Notes under the pieces: generated by a model
The model's database searches: none
Seen by the model: the letters and a program-made list of their open reading frames with translations, nothing else
Told to the model about the DNA's origin: nothing
Part shown: positions 60,398-64,000 of the stretch, piece by piece
Layout: every line of letters begins with the position of its first letter
Position numbering within the stretch: position 1 is the first letter of the stretch
Source of the DNA: Terrimesophilobacter sp963702165
GTDB taxonomy: Bacteria > Actinomycetota > Actinomycetes > Actinomycetales > Microbacteriaceae
NCBI GenBank assembly: GCA_963702165.1
Contig: OY969722.1
Coordinates: forward strand, 2,604,001-2,668,000
Direction: 5' to 3'
Length of the DNA stretch: 64,000 nucleotides
Translations under genes and position numbers: made by a program

Positions 60398-62596
60398 ATG
60401 CCGAAGACGCAGACGCCAGGAGACCGGCGTCGACTGGATCGAGCTGACCACGACCCCAGCGGACTGGAAGGCCGCCGATCCGCACTCCTCGGCACGCATG
60501 CTCGACGCAGCTGCACCTGATCCGCGCCTTCGAGGAGACGGTGCTCGAGCTCGCCGGCGAGGGCCTCGTGCACGGCCCCGCCCACTCGAGCATCGGGCAG
60601 GAGGGCGGCGCGGTCGGTTCGATCATCGGCATGCGCTCGACCGATGCCGTCAACGGCTCGCACCGCGGACACCACCAGTTCCTCGCCAAGGCGCTCACCC
60701 ACGTGCAGCGACGGCACCCTCGACCCCGACAACCCGGTCACGCCGGCGGTGCAGGAAGTGCTGCAGCGCACGCTCGCCGAGATCCTCGGACTCGCGCAGG
60801 GCTACTGCCGCGGCCGCGGCGGCTCGATGCACCTGCAGTGGTTCGAGGCTGGCGCGCTCGGCACCAACGCCATCGTCGGCGGCGGCGCGCCGATGGCGAC
60901 CGGCAACGCCTGGGCGCAGAAGCACTCCGGCACGAGCGACATCACCATCAACTACTTCGGCGACGGCGCCAGCCAGATCGGCTCGGTGCTCGAGTCGATG
61001 AACCTCGCCGCGGCCTGGAAGCTGCCGTTGTGCTTCTTCATCGAGAACAACCTCTACGCGGTCTCGACCCACGCGTCGACGAGAGCGACCGCCGACCCGC
61101 GCTTCTCGGTGCGCGGCCAGGGCTTCGGCATCCCGTCCTGGCGCGTCGACGGCATGGACCCGCTCGCCGTGCACCTCGCCATGAAGCAGGCGGAGGAGCG
61201 GATGCGCGCCGGCGACGGCCCGGCGATCATCGAGGCCGAGGTCTACCGCTTCTTCCACCAGAACGGCCCGTACCCCGGCAGCGCGTTCGGCTACCGCACC
61301 AAGGAAGAGGAAGCCCAGTGGCGCGCGCGCGATCCGCTCGAGCGCGTCGCCACCGAGATGACCGCTCGCGGCCTGATCGACGCTGACGGCGTCGCCGCGG
61401 TGCGTGCTGCGGCGCAGGAGGCGATGCGCGCGGCCGCCGCGGAGCTGCTCGAGGCCGACCCGGAGAACGCGGGCAAGCGTCGCATCCGCCCAGAACTGTG
61501 GCCCGACCCCGGCTTCGTCAACGTCGGCGTCCGCGGCGACGCCAGCGAGCTGGAGACGCTGCAGGTCGCCGAGCCGACCGACCGCACCGACGGCTGGCGC
61601 GACATCAAGTTCGTCGACGCGGTCGCCGAGGTGATGGATCGCCGGATGGAGCAGGACGAGCGCATCGTCGTGCTCGGCGAGGACGTGCACCGGCTCGAAC
61701 GGCGGCACCAACGGCGCCACCAAGGGGCTCGCCAAGAAGTACGGCCGAGAGCCGGATCATCGGCACCCCGATCAGCGAGAACGCGCTTCGTCGGTCTCGG
61801 CGGCGGCCTCGCCCTCGACGGCCGGTTCCGTCCGGTCGTCGAGTTCATGTACCCGGACTTCATGTGGGTCGCCGCCGACCAGGTCTTCAACCAGATCGGC
61901 AAGGCCCGCCACATGTTCGGCGGCGACAACCCCGTGCCGCTCGTGCTGCGCACCAAGGTCGCGATGGGCTCCGGCTACGGCTCCCAGCACCTGATGGACC
62001 CGGCCGGCATCTTCGCCACCAGCCCCGGCTGGCGCATCGTCGCCCCGTCGACGGCCGCCGACTACATCGGCCTGATGAACGCGGCGCTCGCACTGCAGGA
62101 CCCGGTGCTGGTCATCGAGCACGTCGACCTGTACGGCACCGCCGACAAGGTCCCGGACGGCGACCTCGACTATGTGATCCCGCCCGGCACCGCGGCCATC
62201 CGCCGCTCCGGCAACGACGTCACCGTCATCAGCTACCTGTCGATGGTGGCGCACAGCCTCGAGGCCATCGAGCAGACCGGCATCGACGCCGAGCTGATCG
62301 ACCTGCGCTGGCTCGACCGGGCATCCATCGACTGGGACACCATCGGCGAGTCCATCAAGAAGACCAACAACGTGCTGATCGTCGAGCAGGGCGCGCAGGG
62401 AACGTCGTACGGCGGCTGGCTGGCCGACGAGCTGCAGCGCCGCTTCTTCGACTGGCTCGACCAGCCGATCGAGCGCGTCACCGGCGGCGAGGCCAGCCCG
62501 AGCATCTCGAAGGTGCTCGAGCGTGCAGCGATCGCCCGCACCGAAGAAGTCGTCGCAGGACTGGAGAAGGTTCGTCGCGGATGGGGTGGTAAGTGA
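60398..62596 (+). pseudogene. 2-oxoacid dehydrogenase E1, alpha and beta parts fused, six +1 frameshifts as written
   Basis: ATG 60398, with GTGAGGAGC upstream. The composite of about 730 aa has an alpha-like half (FEETVLELAGEGLVHGPAHS, RGHHQFLAKAL, thiamine-diphosphate motif GDGASQIGSVLES...IENN) and a beta-like half (VDAVAEVMDRRMEQDERIVVLGEDV, PVVEFMYPDFMWVAADQ, LIDLRWLDRASID). Extra bases lie near 60,420, 60,504, 60,709, 61,697, 61,747 and 61,786; six insertions return the frame to phase. It decarboxylates a 2-oxo acid and loads the acyl group on E2. Acetoin-, pyruvate- and branched-chain-type substrates are all possible. Confidence 0.86.
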
Positions 62597-63883
62597 TGGC
62601 GATCGTCATCCGGATGCCAGAGGTCCTGACCGGCGCGACCGAGGCGGCCCTGCAGAGCTGGCTCGTGAAGCCGGGCGACACGATCGCCGTCGGCCAGACC
62701 ATTGCCGAGGTGGAGACCGAGAAGGCCATCGTCGAGTACGCAGGCGGAGGAGGCAGGCACCCTGGCCGGGGTCCTCATCGAGACCGGTGTGCAGGTCGAT
62801 GTCGGCACGCCGATCGCGGTGCTGGCCGAAGCCGGGGGAGTCGGCGGATGCCGCGCTCGCCGCGGCTGGCAAGCTCGGAGCCGCCGTTCCGACGGAGAAC
62901 TCCGAGGACACCGCGGCAGCGGTCGACACGGATGCCGCACTGAAGGCGGATGCGCCGGCCAACATCGCGGCGACCGCCCCGGCGGACGCGGCTGCAGGTG
63001 ATTCGGCCACCGAGGCCGATCACAGCCGTCGCTTCGCGAGCCCGCTCGTGCGCCGGCTCGCGCGCGAACGCGGACTCGACCTGAGCTCGGTGGCAGGCAG
63101 CGGCCCGAGCGGCCGCATCGTACGCCGCGACCTGGACGGACTGGCCGCAGCACCGGCCGCAGCCCGCAGCGCAGGCGGCTGCGCCAGCCGTGCCGACCGG
63201 CGGCTTCACCGACGTTCCGCACACCGGGATGCGCCGCGCGATCGCCCGCCGGCTCACCGAGAGCAAGACCACCATCCCGCACTTCTACCTGAGCGCCGAC
63301 TGTCGCATGGACGCTCTGTTCGAACTGCGGAAGACGGTCAACGAGTTCGGCACCGACAAGGTGTCGGTGAACGACTTCGTGGTGAAGGCGGTCGCGCGGC
63401 GCGTTCCGCGACGTGCCAGAGGCGAACGCGATCTGGACCGACGACGGCCGTCCGCCGCTTCGACGACGTCGACATCGCCATCGCCGTCGCCATCGAGGGC
63501 GGCCTGATCACGCCGGTGGTGCGCGCCGTGGACAAGCGGTCCGCTCAGCGAGGTGAGCGCGGACATCCGGCAGCTCGCCGAGCGCGGTCGCGACCGGCGG
63601 GCTCAAGCAGCACGAGCTCGAGGGCGGGTCGTTCTCGGTCTCGAACCTGGGGATGTACGGCACCACCGAGTTCTCGGCGATCATCAACCCGCCGCAGTCC
63701 GGCATCCTCGCGGTCGGTGCGGCGACGCAGCGTCCGGTCGTCGTCGACGGTGAGCTGAGTGTCGCGACGGTCATGACCGTGACGCTGTCGGCGGATCACC
63801 GGGTGCTCGACGGTGCGCTCGCGGCCCAGTGGCTCGCGGCGTTCGTGAAGCGCATCGAGAATCCCGTCAGCATTCTTGTCTGA
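62596..63883 (+). pseudogene. 2-oxoacid dehydrogenase E2 acyltransferase, seven +1 frameshifts as written
   Basis: ATG 62596 overlaps the E1 stop (TGATG). The composite of about 426 aa has a lipoyl domain (VETEKAIVEY, lipoyl Lys about residue 44), an Ala/Pro-rich linker, the E1/E3-binding domain (ASPLVRRLARERGLDLSSVAG), a second linker and the catalytic domain with H-x-x-x-D-G (SADHRVLDGALAAQW). Extra bases lie near 62,744, 62,835, 63,165, 63,400, 63,447, 63,539 and 63,591. It moves the acyl group from the lipoyl arm to CoA. No E3 gene is seen before the terminator, so a shared E3 is needed. Confidence 0.86.
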
Positions 63884-63888
63884 CGGGT

Positions 63889-63925
63889 GAGGCGGTCGAC
63901 GCTTTCGGGTAGCGTCGACCGCCTC
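63889..63925 (+). terminator. Terminator hairpin after the E2 gene
   Basis: GAGGCGGTCGACGCT at 63889-63903 is perfectly inverted at 63911-63925 around TTCGGGT, five bases after the E2 stop. It marks the end of the E1-E2 transcript. The last 75 bases of the window show no gene I can support. Confidence 0.85.
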
Positions 63926-64000
63926 GTACCACCTCACCTCGGGGTCGGTCACACCGATCCCTCGGCCTCAGCTCTCGCGCAAACCCCAGCGCGCGTGCAG

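Noticed and set aside
45893..63883. Programmed ribosomal frameshifting as the cause of the many frame breaks
   Set aside because: There are no consistent slippery sequences or downstream pseudoknots, and dozens of sites in ordinary enzymes make recoding implausible.
25011..63925. Island as an integrative element with attachment sites
   Set aside because: No integrase, relaxase, transposase or flanking direct repeat was found; the only tRNA lies 22 kb away in core DNA.
1..64000. CRISPR array, rRNA operon, prophage or toxin-antitoxin system
   Set aside because: No regularly spaced direct repeats, no rRNA signature and no phage or toxin genes were seen anywhere in the window.

Overview
The window reads as chromosomal DNA of a high-GC Gram-positive actinobacterium, most likely of the family Microbacteriaceae. 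The evidence is the mycothiol synthase gene, CarD, a SenX3/RegX3 pair, a MutT1-type NUDIX/phosphatase fusion next to ppk, a fused IspDF, frequent GTG and TTG starts, and strongly GC-rich third codon positions. Genus and species cannot be fixed from the sequence alone.

Bases 1-25,014 are core genome. In order they hold: the end of an aldose-1-epimerase gene, a ferritin-like/VIT1 iron transporter, a Ca/Na antiporter, tRNA-Lys(UUU), and a small conserved protein. Next is a phosphate block on the minus strand (pstS2, pstS, pstC, pstA, pstB, with mutT1, ppk, mshD and glnR upstream). Small membrane proteins, a nitrobindin, YgfZ and GpmA follow, then phoU, the senX3-regX3 two-component system and a lipoprotein gene, and finally carD-ispDF-cupin-cysS-rlmB. 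Two sites with 11-nt periodic GGTGAAC repeats, one before pstS and one between phoU and senX3, look like PHO boxes and suggest that RegX3 controls both loci. Convergent gene ends in this half carry palindromic or repeated elements, including an 89-nt element present twice.

From 25,011 to about 63,930 the window is an accessory catabolic island. The first part (25-31.5 kb) has three ketopantoate-reductase-like paralogs, a Dabb protein, a FAH-family hydrolase, a 3-hydroxyisobutyrate-dehydrogenase-like gene, a cupin and an extradiol-type VOC dioxygenase. Module A (31.8-45.8 kb) has a complete branched-chain-amino-acid-type ABC importer, two LacI regulators, a zinc alcohol dehydrogenase, an amidohydrolase, a bicupin, an unusual SDR, an M24-fold protein and an MFS transporter. 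Module B (45.9-63.9 kb) has a second complete importer of the same class, a YtcJ-like amidohydrolase, RidA, a second 3-hydroxyisobutyrate-dehydrogenase-like gene, a second M24 paralog, an alpha/beta hydrolase, another Dabb protein, two XRE-cupin regulators, an aldehyde dehydrogenase, a GntR regulator, a VOC protein, and a fused 2-oxoacid dehydrogenase E1 with its E2. The layout points to import of a small organic acid or amide, hydrolysis of C-N or ester bonds, oxidation to a 2-oxoacid, and oxidative decarboxylation to an acyl-CoA. The substrate is unknown.

Two island-wide signals stand out. An ACTGAACA/TGTTCAGT octamer, or a close variant, recurs in at least seven intergenic regions and may mark a shared regulon. 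Many genes from 41.9 to 63.6 kb carry single-base frameshifts, almost all +1 insertions of G or C, while their coding content is otherwise intact. Insertion-type sequencing error is the most likely cause, so those genes are described as composites and typed as pseudogenes only because the frame is broken as written.
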